Positions 15,201 through 28,498 of a DNA stretch of 64,000 bases are shown here, piece after piece. A program made the position numbers and the translations under genes. Position 1 is the stretch's first letter; every line of letters begins with the position of its first letter. The stretch is from Volvox africanus (Eukaryota; Chlorophyta; Chlorophyceae; Chlamydomonadales; Volvocaceae), in contig BSDZ01000021.1 of the NCBI GenBank assembly GCA_030268105.1, positions 1,054,001 through 1,118,000 on the forward strand. The letters run 5' to 3'. The notes beneath the pieces were generated by a model. The model made no database searches. It saw nothing but the letters and a program-made list of their open reading frames with translations, and had not been told where the DNA came from.

Positions 15201-18200
15201 ATAATTATAAATATAAAAACATTAAAATACAAGTTAAGGTAATTAATATAAATACACATAAATAAACATTTAATAAAAGCCCTAAGTGGCGGACGAGGAA
15301 CGATACCCTCTAGCTGTCTGGACCCTCATCATTATGATGTTGGTGCAGCTGCGGCTGCAGCTGCGGCTGCGGCTGCGGCAGTTGGTAACCTGCATGACCT
15401 GGCATCAATATTATATAGCTGAGAGTCGTACCCGGATCCATCGATTTGGATCGAAATGATCCGTTAACGTTAAATTGATCTCTTGCATCTGTCTGAACCT
15501 AATGCGTTTTCCGGCTTGTAAAGCCCACGCGGATTCCCGGTCAGAGCACCACGCCATTCTCCCCTGAGCTCCCATCACAACCCCACCGGGCGCCACCGGG
15601 CTGCAACGGACGGCAGGCACGGCAGCGTTCTCGCAGCAGCCCCGGGGACGTCTCCGAAAATGGTTTGGGTGCTCTTGGAGGCAGTGCCGGCGACCGGCGG
15701 CTTGATAGCTCTGGAAGGGCAGGAGGTACGCGGCATGGGGAAAGGGCGATGGGCCAGGGAGGGCAGTGCATCGGCGTTCCCGACGATCTTGCCCTTCCTG
15801 GACCTATGCTGGTAGATACCGCTAAGGCAGCCGTAGGTGCAGTGAAGGCGGCGGCGGCGGCCGTCTCTTCGCCCCTGCCGCCGCTGATATCGCCACGCAT
15901 ATCACCTTTCTCGGCGATCGGTGGTGATTACATGGGCGGCGCACTGGCCGCTGGCGGTGTCAGCAATGAAGTGTTTGATGGCAACACCATACGGCCGGTA
16001 GCGGCGACAGCATCTCCTGTCCAGCAGGTGACGTCACGCCGCAGCAGCTCCCTAAATACCTACCGCGCCGCCGCAGCGCCTCAGCTGCTGTCCACAGTGC
16101 CCTCAGGAGATCTCGAAGACGTTCTTCCGTCACGACTGAAACCTACATCACCGGAAGCAAGCACCGTGTTGCCCGCGGTGCCGTTGCCTGCAGCGCTGTC
16201 CTTAGTATCCATGTTCTCTGGGGCGTTGTACGGCAGTGAGCAATGCCTGGCGGACGGCAGCACAGAACAGACGGGAAGGGTTGCCGAGTCTCCCACCGCA
16301 CGGCACCGTATTGCGCCACAGCCGCGTAAGAGCTTCAGCGGCGTCGCCGCAGCTCTCGCTGGCGGCGCTGCCAGGGGAATAATAGCTGCACCGTCAAGTC
16401 CTGTGGCATCCGCACGATTGGAGACTCGCCCCTCCAGCGCCAGCTTATCGGCCGTGGACCTCCCGATTCCGCATCGCTGGCTATTGGGTGAGGAGGAGGC
16501 GGGACTGCCGGTGGCCGGAAGACAGAGTCAAGGGGGCGCAGCTGGCAGCGACGGCGACGACACTGGAGGCGTGACGGCGGAGCCGGCTGCACCAGTGGTG
16601 AACGAGACTGCGAATATTGTCTTTCGCCAACTGCGTGCCGTGATATGGACCGTCGGAAAGGTACAGCCATCGGCGATCGGAACCGCAAAGAACAGACAGA
16701 CAGACAGACATGCATGCAGTTGAGCATGGACACCGGACTTGACTCTAGACGGGATGAGGGACACTCGTATTTATGCATATTCGTATTTAGTACCTTACAA
16801 ATGACAGCACGGGAACAAACTACAAATTGCACTGCTTGGTACGGCAAAGGAAGGATTATGGTTAATGCGTTTCCTCCGAAACCAAGCCCTAATCATACGG
16901 CACGCTTCACTCGCTGGTTCACCGCTCCCGTGCTTTCACGGAACACCCGGACCCATGACCCGACTTGTTAATAACCTGCATCTCATTTACTCCGCGCAAT
17001 CACACATTGGCGCCTCCGTACCCGGCAGGGAGTTTTACATTACACGCATCTGTCCCTGAGTGTGGGAGGGACTTGTTGCTAAGCGGTTTTCTTGTACTGT
17101 AGGAGGGTTTCGAACATTCGTCTACAAGTCATAACAATTGTTTTGCGATCCAATGCGACCTGATTACCGGGGTCGTTGTGTTTTCGCTTTACGACAGAAT
17201 CCGTTGCTGTGGTCGCTGCTGCTGGCTCTGATTACGAACCTGTCGGGTTTGCGGAAGTTTCTGGACCCCGACAGGTACGGAGGGAGGGGGGAAGGGGGAG
17301 GGGGAGACGAACATCGAAACGCTGGTAATGATCGCTGACGAAACCAGGACTAACCGTCAAGGATGACTGACTGTTGTCCTCGTCCACGGCTGCTGCCGAC
17401 GCGGTGACCCAAAAAATGTAAACTAGGTTGCCGCCAAGGCCGCCTACGGAGGGAGGGGGTAGGGGGTCACGACCGGATCCAGCGGCTGGGATAGGGGCGG
17501 GGCGAGGGCAGTCTCTCGTGGTTGGGATGGAAGGGTGGTTTCGGAGGCCGTTGTCGCTTTGCCGGGGTGTTCAAGATTGACCGGAAGGAGGCGCTCCATA
17601 GCCACTGGGTTGGTCGTCTTGTGCGCGCTACTTCTTACTGGGTGCGTGATGGGCTGTATTAACCGGGGCACTGGCCTGCTACCAATAATCCAACCAGCCG
17701 ACCATATCCATCCATCCATCCATCCATCCATCCACCCATCCATCCAGCCAGCCAGCCAGGCGGCCGGCGGCGCACCATAGCCACAGGGGCAGGGACAGAG
17801 GGCGATTGGAGAACGAAACGGAACAAAAGGTGCTCTGTACGGGAATGACATGCACTCCCGGAGGCTTAATGACGATTCTGGGAGTCAGGCCAGGGTGTGT
17901 CTCCATGCGGCTCCTTACCCCGTGCTGCTACTGTGATCCTCCCACCAGCCCCCAGCTCGTGATCGGGATAATGGATTGTAGTGCGTGGGGCCTCTTTGCA
18001 TGGTTGTTGGATCGTGGGGGACATGATTACATATGGTGGCTTGTGAGTTGACAGGGAGCACAATTAATGACGCCATTGGAATGCTGCTATCTTTACTACT
18101 GCTGTTGCAGTCCATCCTTCGTACAGGCATTGGAGTTTATCCCCGGGCTGCTGCATTGGTTCGCGTCCATCGCCATTCCTGTGTCGCTCGTCAGGTGAGG

Positions 18201-20112
18201 GTGTCTAAGTCAGGGTGTGGGGGGGAAGGGGAGGGATATGGGCCCGCGGCTTCTGTCCAGTTCAGGAAAAGAAAGGTCGGGGGGGAACGGATTTCCGCGG
18301 TGGAGGGGGCGAAGGCAAGTGGACCTGCAGAGAGAAGGGGACGGAAACGGCAGGCAATTAAGGTTAAAACTCAAAAAGATCGCAGCAGAAAGGGTGAATT
18401 TGATGAGGTTAGGGCTTTTAACTTTTCGGTACTAGAAAGGGTACCGGCCCTGGGCCCCCGGTGAGGGGGATATCTGGAATATCCCTGTCACGGTGTCACG
18501 ATGTTTTGACGGACCTTCCGCTGGTTCCTTTTATTGGTTCCTCCGGCCATTCGCAGCATTGGCGTCTGGATGTATGGCAAGCGGATGCGGGCCTCACTGC
18601 TGAAGCAGGTGCGTCTGCTTCGTTTAGCGGCTCGTGCGAATGTAATGGGTAAAACACTGTGGCGTGAAGCGTTAACATTTGGGCGCGGGAGGGAGAGACC
18701 TTCAGACATCCAAAGTTCCACGCGCAGCCATCACAGCGCCTAAGACTCCATTCCGCGGCATCATACGCTACGAGTCATACAGCCATGTGTGGCGGCGTTC
18801 ATTTGACCGCGCTCCGCCCGGCGCCTCTCCTACAGGCGGGCACACTGCTGCTGCTCAAAGTACTGGTGCTGCCGTTGCTCCAGGCCGCATGTGCGGTGGC
18901 GGTCGGGCTGCCGCCAGAACCCACCATGACCCTGGTGCTCTTGGCGCTATGTCCAACTGTAAGTCCCAAAACACAAGCAAAGAAAGCCCGGAGCAGCAGG
19001 TGGGAAAGGAGGGCTTCTTAATGAAAAATAGTAAGAAGGCGACGAGCTCGAGGAGTAGCTGAAGATTGAAAGGATGAAGAAACACGGAAGGAGGAGACGG
19101 ATGTGCTTTCCGTGTATGAAAGCTGAACAAAGTAGCTATGAACAGGAAGAGTGTTCAGGCTCTAATGTCGACTACTGCGATTACCACCACTAGCTTTGGA
19201 ACAACAAACCGGATCCTGAAAAGTCGGAAGCTTCGTGAAAGCAGCTCCCAACCGCGATTGGCGGGCGGGGTAAAATGAGGGAATTACAAATCGCGTTTCT
19301 GCCGTTGTATCAATATCTGTCACACACTTCATCGATCGTCAGTGTGATTGGAAAACGGCGACCAGGTCTTCCCAACAGTTACAAGGACAAGGTTTTGAAA
19401 CCAATTAACTAAATAGAGAAAATTATAGATGTGGCATCATTACATGTCCAAAAGCAGGCAGACGGCATGATGCAATCACAGCAATGCACAACCTAGGAAT
19501 CATGCAGGCATACTTGAACAAATAATAATTAGAAGATTAAAATTCGTTAGAATGGAAGCTGAGTATCCTGAAACGGAACCAAAATCGCAATCCGTCGAAC
19601 ACTTCGCCGGCCAGCCCTTGCATGGCCGATCCAGATCTAGATTTGTAAACCAGATACAGCAGGAAATTTATCCATTTCGTCCTGAGTTTTAAGGGACTTA
19701 AACACACTTGGTTTATGAAGAAAAAGCTCGTAAAACAAGATGCAAGCGTGGTTGTGTACGCCGACGGGAAAGCCTGACGTGTCCCCAAAGAGTTTCGGAG
19801 CTATGTTACGCGCATGTTTCGGTATATCGCCTGCACCCTGCCACCCATAAACAATCAATTGAATCGCTCCCAGGATATTACTTTCCAATCTCCCTTTCTA
19901 CGCTCGTCGCTTCCTCCTGATCTTAGGCCACAACATCTTTCGTGATTGCTGCTCACTTCGGGTATGGTGCTGACGTGGTGAGCGCCGTGACGCTCGGCGG
20001 TACGATTCTTCTTATACCCACAATCCTGGTGGCGCTACAGCTGCCACGCGGGATGGGAATTGCGGTGCACCTGACTGTTTCACCCGCGCCAGCGGCTGCG
20101 GGAGGGGAGTGA
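12233..20112 (+). CDS. Auxin-efflux-carrier (AEC/PIN-like) family transporter
   Basis: Membrane transport protein of the AEC family (PF03547 type), about 10 membrane helices in two bundles around a long cytoplasmic loop. Exons: 12233-12349 ([20 protein letters not shown], helix 1), 12856-12947, 13951-14025 (helix 3), 14366-14646 ([17 protein letters not shown], the conserved AEC segment), 14773 to about 15070-15110, about 15637-16660 (loop), 17198-17274 ([18 protein letters not shown]), 18111-18194, 18557-18608 ([10 protein letters not shown]), 18836-18958 and 19927-20112 ([20 protein letters not shown], stop TGA). All junctions are GT/AG and in phase except the exon 5-6 junction, which I could not settle. 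The loop is about 440 residues, Ala/Ser/Gly-rich. Substrate is unknown: algal AEC proteins need not carry auxin. ATG 12233 is chosen because helix 1 starts at once. Confidence 0.92.
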
Positions 20113-20201
20113 GGATAATGATGATGATGATGACCGGCGCATAAGGCTCACCAGCTTGATTTATAATTCATTTGGAAACCGTCATACGATCTTTGAAGTT
20201 A

Positions 20202-20206
20202 TGTAA
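20202..20206 (+). terminator. TGTAA poly(A) signal, AEC gene
   Basis: TGTAA is the usual polyadenylation signal of volvocine algae. It stands 90 bases after the transporter stop codon. Confidence 0.6.
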
Positions 20207-21339
20207 GGATGCGCATCGTGGGCTTGTACTACACGTTCACTGACGACAGTTCTTAATAAACGGTCGGTTGCGGTCAGTTCTTTTTTCCCAGCGAGCTTGA
20301 TCCTGGATTCTGGCTTTGACGATCGTCCCTGCTTTTGCCCACCCAGCCATTGAAGAAAATTTTTCATATGTGACTGTGCTGCCCTCTGACTTGCCATCTT
20401 AAGGCTGTCACCTCTGCATAGGACGTGGATTTGACCACTCAACGGTCTCCCAACTTTCTACAGGGGGGGGGTGCCATGTGGTGGGGGTGCCTTGTCCGCA
20501 TCCATGCCAAGGTGAAAAGGGGAGATACTCAAATAAACACATGTACGTGCGTTACACGGGCGGTGGCCACCGCGGCAGGGAAGTACCTCCGGGTCTCAGG
20601 GGTTGATTAGCGGTGAGCGCTGAGTCGCGGTGCTGATTGATTCATGCATCCATTTGGGAATATAATTCCGTTATTCTGTTATCCTACGGATGAATAAAAC
20701 AGATTAAAGCAGACGGGGAATGGAAACGGCATTTCTTGGGTGGTAAGGAAATTCTTTGAGCTGTTGATATGGTCACTGAAGTCGTCCGTGTGTATATGTG
20801 TATGTTCATGTGAGTACGTGTCTGTGTGTCTGTGTCTTTGTACACCGTCCATAAGAAGAGACAGTGCTATCAGCGAATTCATCGGGGCGGGTCCGCCTAC
20901 AGTACGTGCAATGATGATACGTGGTAATAACAAACAGGCTATTGACCGAATGCGGGTGAATGGCATTTGGCGTCCTCAGAAGTGTGATCTCGGCTTCAGC
21001 TCTTAGATGAGGGTACACGAATTCAGGTTGCAGTACAGTTAATAATGCACGTACTTGTACGGCAGGCTTTTCACAAATGCCGTATTCGTGGGCCTCTTCA
21101 AGCCGTTATTAAAGGAGAAGACGTCTCCCGAAAAAAACTTAACAGTGCACTCTTGATGTGTGGGATGCTCTTGCAAATGCAGCGACTGGATCGCGATGGC
21201 GATCTCATACATGCATTAGATGACATTTCGTACAACACCACCTCCGTATCTACCACCTCCGTATCTACCACCCTGAAGGGATAAGACCTGAAAGCCCCCC
21301 ACCTGATCTACACGACCTACCGGTACCTTGTACGGCACC
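20207..21339. other. Convergent intergenic stretch, no recognised gene
   Basis: Two genes converge here. Short frames show no family features. The only minus-strand TGTAA I found for the helical-repeat gene is far away, at 20556-20552, so the 3' end of that gene is uncertain. Confidence 0.4.
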
Positions 21340-23991
21340 TCACCAGGGCAGATCCTGGATGCGGCGGTCATCTTCCCTCCGCCGCCAAGCCCTTTCACGC
21401 CCGCTATTCCCGGAGCCGGGAGCCCAATGGGCCCCCGATTCCCCCCGGTAACCCCAGGGGCTCAACAAACCACGTAATGACTCCCTACCCTCCGGGAGCA
21501 CCGGCACCGGCGCCCCGCCGTACACTTTCCCAAACCTGCTGCTGGCGCTTACTCCCCTCCTGTTCCCCCGCTCGGCCCCATCGCTGCTGCCACCACTCCG
21601 AGCTGGCTCCGAAACCCGCCCCAAAACCTCACTGACGTCATACCCCGCCGCCTCACATGCTGCCCGTACACGTGTAGCCGCTTCCCGCAAATCCCCCGTC
21701 TGGCCGCCGCCGCCACCGCCGCCTTCATCCCTGTCCGTAGCGCCACCACTTCTCGCCTCCGTCTCTTCCTCCAGCTCCGCAGCTTCCTTCAGCCATCGCC
21801 GTGCCCGGTGCGCTGCCGCCAGGAACAGACCGCTGTATTGCGGCGCTGCCGACGCGAAGACTTCCACCAGGGTGGCAAGATCTTGCGGCTTAGCGCCGCT
21901 ACCTAGGCGTGTTAGTTCCCGCGTGCCGTACTTCGCAATCCGCTCCGCCAGCTCTGGATGCCTCTCGAGGTGGCTCGGTGGGCGCACGCCGCCGCTTCCA
22001 CCCGTTTGCGGTACCGTGCCTCCGAGGGATGATCTCGCCCCCGATATGGCGTTTACAGTTGCGGAAGTTGCGACGGCGGTTGGGTGGTTGTTCAGGCAGT
22101 GACCGTGCATCGCAGCGGCTATCCGAGCCAGCGACCAGGCGGGCAGATTCTTCACCCGCCCCCGGAGACGACATACAAGCTGCACGTGGGAGAGGAGCAG
22201 GTGCCGGTCCATGACCTCATGAACAAAATAAAGGCCACAGGGCTTACTTCCCCCCGTTTGGAGAAGAATTGCGGCTGACGGTTCGGATCTTCACTATATC
22301 ATATAACTGTACGACGGTCTCGGTACGCTGATCGAACTCGTGTACGACACAACACGAAGGTAAACAACATTGGCATCAAACGCGTTGGCCACGAACTCGA
22401 AAGGCAATTCTCTAATCGACATTCTGAGTACGTGAGCATGTGAGCATGTGAGCGCGTGGTCACGTAAGTACATGCACTAGTCGTACCTCATCATATCCGC
22501 GGGGATCATCGTACCCGCACGCAGCGAGACCCCACACGGCGTCGACCAGCTGCGATGTGGACAGCCGCTCTAACTCACCGGGCCGCCCCAGGGAGCGCCA
22601 AGAGGCGCTCAGAAAGGCTGCCAAGCCGGATCCCAGCACTGCCGCCGCCAGCGCCGCTTGCGGCTCCTCCCGTACAGATTCCGGCTGTTGTTGCCGCCCG
22701 GCGGAACGACTGAATCTGTTCCGTACCTTCCGTACTGTTGCCGTCGGTGCCGGCGTCATGGCCGCCACGGCGGCGGCGGTCTGGCGGCGGTCCCTCAGCA
22801 CGGCGGCACCCAGCACTCTGAGCAGTCTTGTAATTCCCTCGGGGGACTGTTGCTCCAGGGAGAGAGTCACTTGACGGTGTGTCAGCCTGCCGTACAGGGC
22901 GATAAAGCGAGAAGTCAAATAAATGGCCGCTCGAAGGGAAGGAAATGGGACGGCATTATCTTAGAGAAAGCGTATTCATCGCTTAAACGCATGTAAGCGC
23001 ATTTAACAATACGCGTTCATGTAAACGCTAAAAGGCCGTGAAGCGCGATCAAGTCAAAAGGAAGCAGGAGACAGCCATGCCGGGCGATCCGTCTGTTGCT
23101 TTTCAAAACCAGCAAATGAGATGGATCCATTAGGTGGTCAGGCGGCCTTGAGGGGCGAAAAGGGGGGAAGCTCCTAACACGAATAACACGAATGTTACCC
23201 ACGCCACGACAAGGCAGGGCACGGTACGCCACGGCCCGCCAAGCCACATGCCAAGGCACGGCACGGCACGGCACGGCACGGCACGGCACGGCACGGCACG
23301 CTATAATGGTTGTGAAGCTGGTGCGGGACGCCGAGCCAATGCGACTGCCATCCACCCTGCAAACCCCTGCACATACGATCATACCTAAACAGCTCTGCCG
23401 CAGCGCCATGCCGCTGCAATGACCCAAGGGTCATCAGCGCTGCCATCGCCTGATCGCCTCTCAGTGGCCGCGCCATCGCCGCCACGACGGCGCCCTCACC
23501 GTCGCCCGCATCGGCCTGCGCCACCAGCCGCAGCAATTGCTGCTCCATACCCGGCAATGAGGGTGAGTTACGCGCATCTGCGCGCCTTAGCACCTCCATG
23601 ACTTGCAACAATTGCTCGATGGACAGTTTGCCGGACTCCAGGGGCCCCATCAGCCGTTGCTGCGCGCGCAGCAGCAGCCGGCTGTTCAGGGAGCTCAGCG
23701 GTGGCGGCGAGGCGGGAGCGGATGTGGGGCCGACATCGGAGCCTTCGGAAGCGACAGTGGCCCGTGAGAGCGTGGACAGGAGGGCGACGCAGGCGTCGGG
23801 CCTGGGGTTGGGGGAGGACGAAAACGAGGGGTGGGAAGCGGAAGGCAGAGGGGGAAGAACACGGGTTATCGGGGGACTTTCAATGGAAAGCTTCCCGGGA
23901 ACGGCGACACCTCGACCCTTTGCGGTACGCCACAAATGTGGGTATATACATGACGTTATGTCCAGATGCTGCTACTACATCATGTCCATGC

Positions 23992-24029
<38 letters not shown>

Positions 24030-25189
24030 TTACAAGGTAATATAAAGCCTAATTTATATACCGACGTGATCAGGAAGGCAGCCCACCTAAGACTCGCGAC
24101 GCGGTCCTGTGCCACTTCCATTAGCCTCTGGTAAACTTGGCGACCGTACTTGTCATGCATAGGCCCACCTGCCGTACAGTACGGCTCTAGCGCCTCGGCG
24201 GCGTGGACGAGGTCCGGTCCAGTGAACCGTTGTCCTTGCCCGATGACAAGCTGCGGATAATTCCCAAGGACAATTGTTCGGCATTAGGAGTGGCAGTAGC
24301 AATAGCAGCAGTAGCATAGCAGTAGCAGCAACAGGATCCAGTAGCAGTAGCAGCAACAGTAACAGGATGCAGTAGCAGTGGCAGTAGCAATAGCAGTAAC
24401 AGCAGCAACGGTATGCAGTAGCAGTAGCAGTAGCAGTAGCAGTAGCAGTAGCAGTAGCAGTAGCAGTAGCAGTAGCAGTAGCAATAAGCAGCAGTAACAG
24501 TAGCCGTAGCCGTAATACAAGGTGCAGTACCAGATCATGTGCCGTGGGTTTCAGAAGCAGGGTGTGAAGAGGGCGCTACCCCGAGTGTCAGCTGTTTTAG
24601 CAGTCAGCAATAAACTGCTGCTGCTGTTCCATGGCTAGACGTATGTGGTGAGGGCGGCGGCCACTGCGGTGGGGCCCCTTTGTGGGACGAAATCCACTCC
24701 CCCACAACAACTAATATTGCGTTCCTGCCTGCCTGCCAGCACACACACACACATACCGCACCTCCGCCACGCGCTCTGCCAGCAGCAATGCATCACTGTG
24801 CACGTCATCATCGTGTTCCCAGCCGCCACCGAGGCCCGTCACCACTTCCTCTCGGCTGCGACGCCAGCCGCTGCCGCTGTCCGCGCCCCCGTTAGCCCGG
24901 GGCACATAGCCCATCTTGGTGGCCGCCCAGATCACCTTGATTAAATTGGACCGAGGCAGCCGGCCCCGCCTCTGCCAGTCGGCGCAGCGCTGCACGGCGG
25001 CCCGCATAAGGCCCCGATGGCGGGTGTTTTGGCGGGCGAACGCCCACAACGAATTCGCCACCTCGTAGGGCCGCAGCTGCAACTGCTGCTGCTGCTTTGG
25101 ATGTGGCAACGCGGCAGAAGCCTCCTCTTCATGCATCCCATCTGATCCCTCAGCAGGCCTAGCTGAGATCCGTGGCTCTGGCAATGGGT

Positions 25190-25227
<38 letters not shown>

Positions 25228-28081
25228 TGGAGCAGGACCCCCATCAAATGTGGAGATGGCGGTAGATTGGGTGGAGATGGTGTCGATGACATATGGGGCC
25301 TTATCCTCATACCGTTGATCAAAGCAATCGCTGTGCTTTCTGAGAAAAGGTCGGGACAAGGCCGACCGTGACAGGCCAGCGCCCAACACACGATCGCCAA
25401 GCTTCGCACGTTGTACGACACGGGATTCGTGCTCTGTACGGCGGAGACTGTGTAGCTGACGGCGTCGATGAGGGCGGGGTCGACGAAACCCATTCGGGCG
25501 GTGGCGCACATGAGCTGCGAGACCTCGTCTGGACGGAGGGAGGGGAGGTGACGACGAGCCGCGGCTGCCAGTGGCTGTGGGGTGTGGTGAGGCGGTGAGG
25601 CGGTGAAAGAAAGGAAAAGTAACGGACCGGTCGCAAAAGCCCAGGGGCGGGTCCGAGTGGGGGGAGGTGGGGTGGGACGGGTGACGGCTTGTTGGAGAGC
25701 ACACAGCAGTCTCAGGAAGCGGGGTAGCCGGGGAGTGGGGTATGTGGGGGTCGGGGTGGAGGGAGAGCATGTGAGCGAATGAAGAGGCTCACCAGGTAGC
25801 AGGAGGGGACCTTAGGGTTTCGGGTGTTCAACCCTAAGAGACATTCTCAAACCTGGCTTTGGTTTATGCAGTCTTCTGTCCTCATGACCACTTAAAACAC
25901 TTTGAACGCCGTAAAATCCACCTTTTATTTCTTTTGTGCGATCGCGCCTTTTCTGCCCTCTCCTCTCCCCTCCTCTCGCCTCCACTCCCCTCCACATCCC
26001 TCGCACCTCCGCAATCCACCACTCAAGCCCATCCGCCCACCGATCCCCCCGGCGCCAAAACGTCCCTAACCCTCATGCATCTGTGCCTATCCATCCCCTC
26101 TTACCCTCACATCCTCCTCCTCCTCTTCCTCCAACACCTAGGGGGGGTAATCTTTGACTTTCCTCATTTCGGCTTTTCCTGGTTCCGCTTCCTGCATCGC
26201 ATTTACTGTTTTCACGATGAAATTTAGTAAAATAGCAAACCCTCTTTTACATCCAACCTTAAGTACGTTGGTGTCCCGAAGGCCCATCTTGGCGGTCGCC
26301 ACCATCAGCTGCACCACCTGACCCCCGGAGAGGTCGCCGCCCAGCTGCGCGCGCTCCGAAACCTCCCGACCTAGCGAGGTCAGCAACCGCTCCTCAGCGT
26401 CCGCCCCGGTCCATTCGCCAGTCCGCTCGGCAACAGCTCCATACATCATGTCGTGCTCGCGGTCGCCGGGCCGTGCGCCGCCCCAGCCGTGGCCGTGGCC
26501 GTGGCGGCGGCGGCGGCTGATGTTGTACTCGACTATCTCGTCCAGGTCCTCTTCAGTATACGATGGCGACGAAGATTCAACATCCGAATCCGGATCCCGA
26601 TCTCGTCCCTTGCCTCCATCCGACCAGATCGCCCCCACGTCCGCCAGCGCCTGCGCTAGCCGTACAAGCTCCGCCGCTGTCAGCTGCCGCAGCGCACCGG
26701 GCGCCGCCAGGCCGTCGCACACGTCGCTCCACGAAACGTACTGATCCGCTATCGGCCTGAGCTCCGCAACCGCCGTTACCACACACACGAGGTCCGCTGC
26801 CTTCAAGTTGCGCCGCCGCGCCATGAGTGGCGGCAACAAATTCGCCAGCGCCTCTCCACTCTGGTAGCGAAGACGGCCCATCGACGCGAGCACGCGTGCC
26901 GCCAGGGAGGCTGATGGCTGTGCCGGATTGCCGACGTGGTCTGTGTCACAGGATGGGCTCAGCTGCGCCGACGCCGCCATCACGAGTTTCAAACCCCGGC
27001 CCTGATTCAGTACGGCATCCAGCAGCGCCTGTGCCGGGTGCCGGCGGTCGTCACCAGCGGCGGCGCTGACGTCATTGTCGTCGCCATGACGTGCTGGTTT
27101 TAGCTCCTGGCAGTAGCCCAGTAACCAGGTCAGGTGGCTACACGACTCGAGAAGTGCTACCCGCGTTGTCAGGTCCATAGTGCCGTACAACGGCACAAGC
27201 TGACGGAACAGGCCGACTACCAGGGCGCGGCGGCGTTGCCACCACTCGTCGCTGCCTGGTGTTGCAGGGTCGGCTGCTGGCGGCGGCGGCCGCGGTACAG
27301 CGTCCCCGTCTTCACGCCGCTGACGTCGCTGCCGCAGCCGCGCCTGGACTTCCTCACTGACGGGCGGCGGTTGGGATCGAGGAAGGGTCGACAGGCGCAG
27401 CAGAATCTCAACCACGGCGCGATCCGGCACTGACGGCGGGCCGCTGTGAACTGCAACTGACACTGCTGGTTTGGAAACACCAACGGCAGATGCCAAAAGA
27501 TCCAACAAATCTTCAGCATCCGTACAATCCTGAATCTGCTCAAAAATCTCCAAATTTTTTCTTTTCTTTAGATGCGTTGTCAGGTTGGGCTCCCCCTTGA
27601 TGTCCGTAATGTCCTGCTGGGCAATGGCATTTTCATTCACCGTTACGGAACTAGCCGACGGCAACCCTGTGGACGCCATTGGTGCATTGCCATCGGCGGC
27701 TCCATGCAAACATCGCAGCGAATAGGCGCTGGCGAGAAGCCATGGTAGGCCCGGAGCGCCAATGAGCGGCTTAGGGGCGATCTGGGTAGATAAATAAGTC
27801 GCAAGAGCGCCAAGAGCGTACGAGACGTGTAACTTTGGTAGTTTACAAGAGCCTGAGGTGTGTCTGACGCCGGGACTGCGGGTTTTCGGTCTGCCAACGG
27901 CGTCGGCATTTTGCATGCCGCCGTTGGCTGGAAGGGGTTTTCGTCCTGTAACTGCATTGATCCTATTGTTGTACCAATAGGCTACGACACAGCACGGTAT
28001 TTCATCCGATCCTTTGTTATTCTTTGCGAGCTCCGTGCGCAGGAAAGTAGTGGCACGATGGCGGAAAGACTGCGCAGTCAT
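21340..28081 (-). CDS. Large helical-repeat protein (OPR/FASTK-like), probable organellar RNA-binding factor
   Basis: Seven exons: 28081-26258, 25574-25313, 25177-24762, 24250-24087, 23801-23385, 22886-22487 and 22215-21340 (stop TGA). Junctions keep phase and total 4359 nt (1452 residues). The protein has repeated helix-pair units of about 35-40 residues with a hydrophobic/Ala-Trp signature: VVQLMVATAKMGL, SQLMCATARMGFVDP, SLAIVCWALACHGR, VANSLWAFARQN, LIKVIWAATKMGYVP, SQLVDAVWGLAACGYDDP, WSLARIAAAMHGHC. This resembles the alpha-solenoids of octotricopeptide, FASTK and RAP proteins that stabilise or process chloroplast and mitochondrial RNAs. The basic start (MTAQSFRHRATTFLRTELAK) could be an organelle transit peptide. 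No RAP domain is visible at the C-terminus. The splice site of the last exon could continue past the stop (CTG|GTGAGG at about 21340). RNA binding and target are inferences. Confidence 0.72.
23253..23300. repeat. (GGCAC)n minisatellite in an intron
   Basis: About nine GGCAC pentamers, preceded by degenerate copies from about 23206, lie between exons 5 and 6 of the helical-repeat gene. Confidence 0.9.
23993..24029. repeat. (TA)n(TG)n microsatellite in an intron
   Basis: A compound TA then TG run lies between exons 4 and 5 of the helical-repeat gene. Transcribed on the minus strand it is (CA)n(TA)n. Confidence 0.9.
24286..24487. repeat. Imperfect (AGTAGC)n tract in an intron
   Basis: About 200 bp of AGTAGC/AGCAGTA units, pure from about 24415 to 24480, lie just upstream of exon 4 of the helical-repeat gene on the minus strand. 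On that strand the tract reads as CTACTG. It forms long frames in all phases, which are not genes. Confidence 0.9.
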
Positions 28082-28498
28082 CTCAGTATAGGTAAACGCT
28101 GCTAACCTACATCTCGAAAGAAGCGGATGTCAACAATATGGTATGCTGTAGGTATGTTCACGGCGCAACGGTCAATTGTCCATTTTGCAAATCATCGTTA
28201 CTTCCGTTGCCCTGGACAACTGCCACCGCGCAAACTGTCCTGACCATTGTATATCCAATCGCTCTTCCAAGCACCTTATGATTAACACTTACCGTTCCTG
28301 ATCTGCAGAGATCCATGGTTCTAGCTTTATCGTCTGCTTGACCCTGTGATCGGCACATCATCAACTTTGGTAGGTTTGTAAGAGCAAATGAAGCACGAAA
28401 TTGTTAAGATAATTTCATGATGAACCATGTTTTTTCGTCTTTCCATCCGCTTGGAGCCCAGCTCATATAAAGTCGCTGTCCAAGAATCCGCAGCGACC
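28082..28498. promoter_or_regulatory. Shared divergent promoter region
   Basis: Only 417 bp separate the start codons of the helical-repeat gene (minus) and the aldo/keto reductase (plus), so both promoters must lie here. On the plus side CATATAAAG at 28464-28472 is a good TATA box about 30 bases before the AKR start codon, which implies a very short leader. No equally clear TATA box is seen for the minus-strand gene. Confidence 0.65.

Noticed and set aside
25190..25226. Poly-Pro segment as part of the helical-repeat protein
   Set aside because: The GGC run lies in the intron 25312-25178; GT and AG sites in phase on both sides exclude it from the mRNA.
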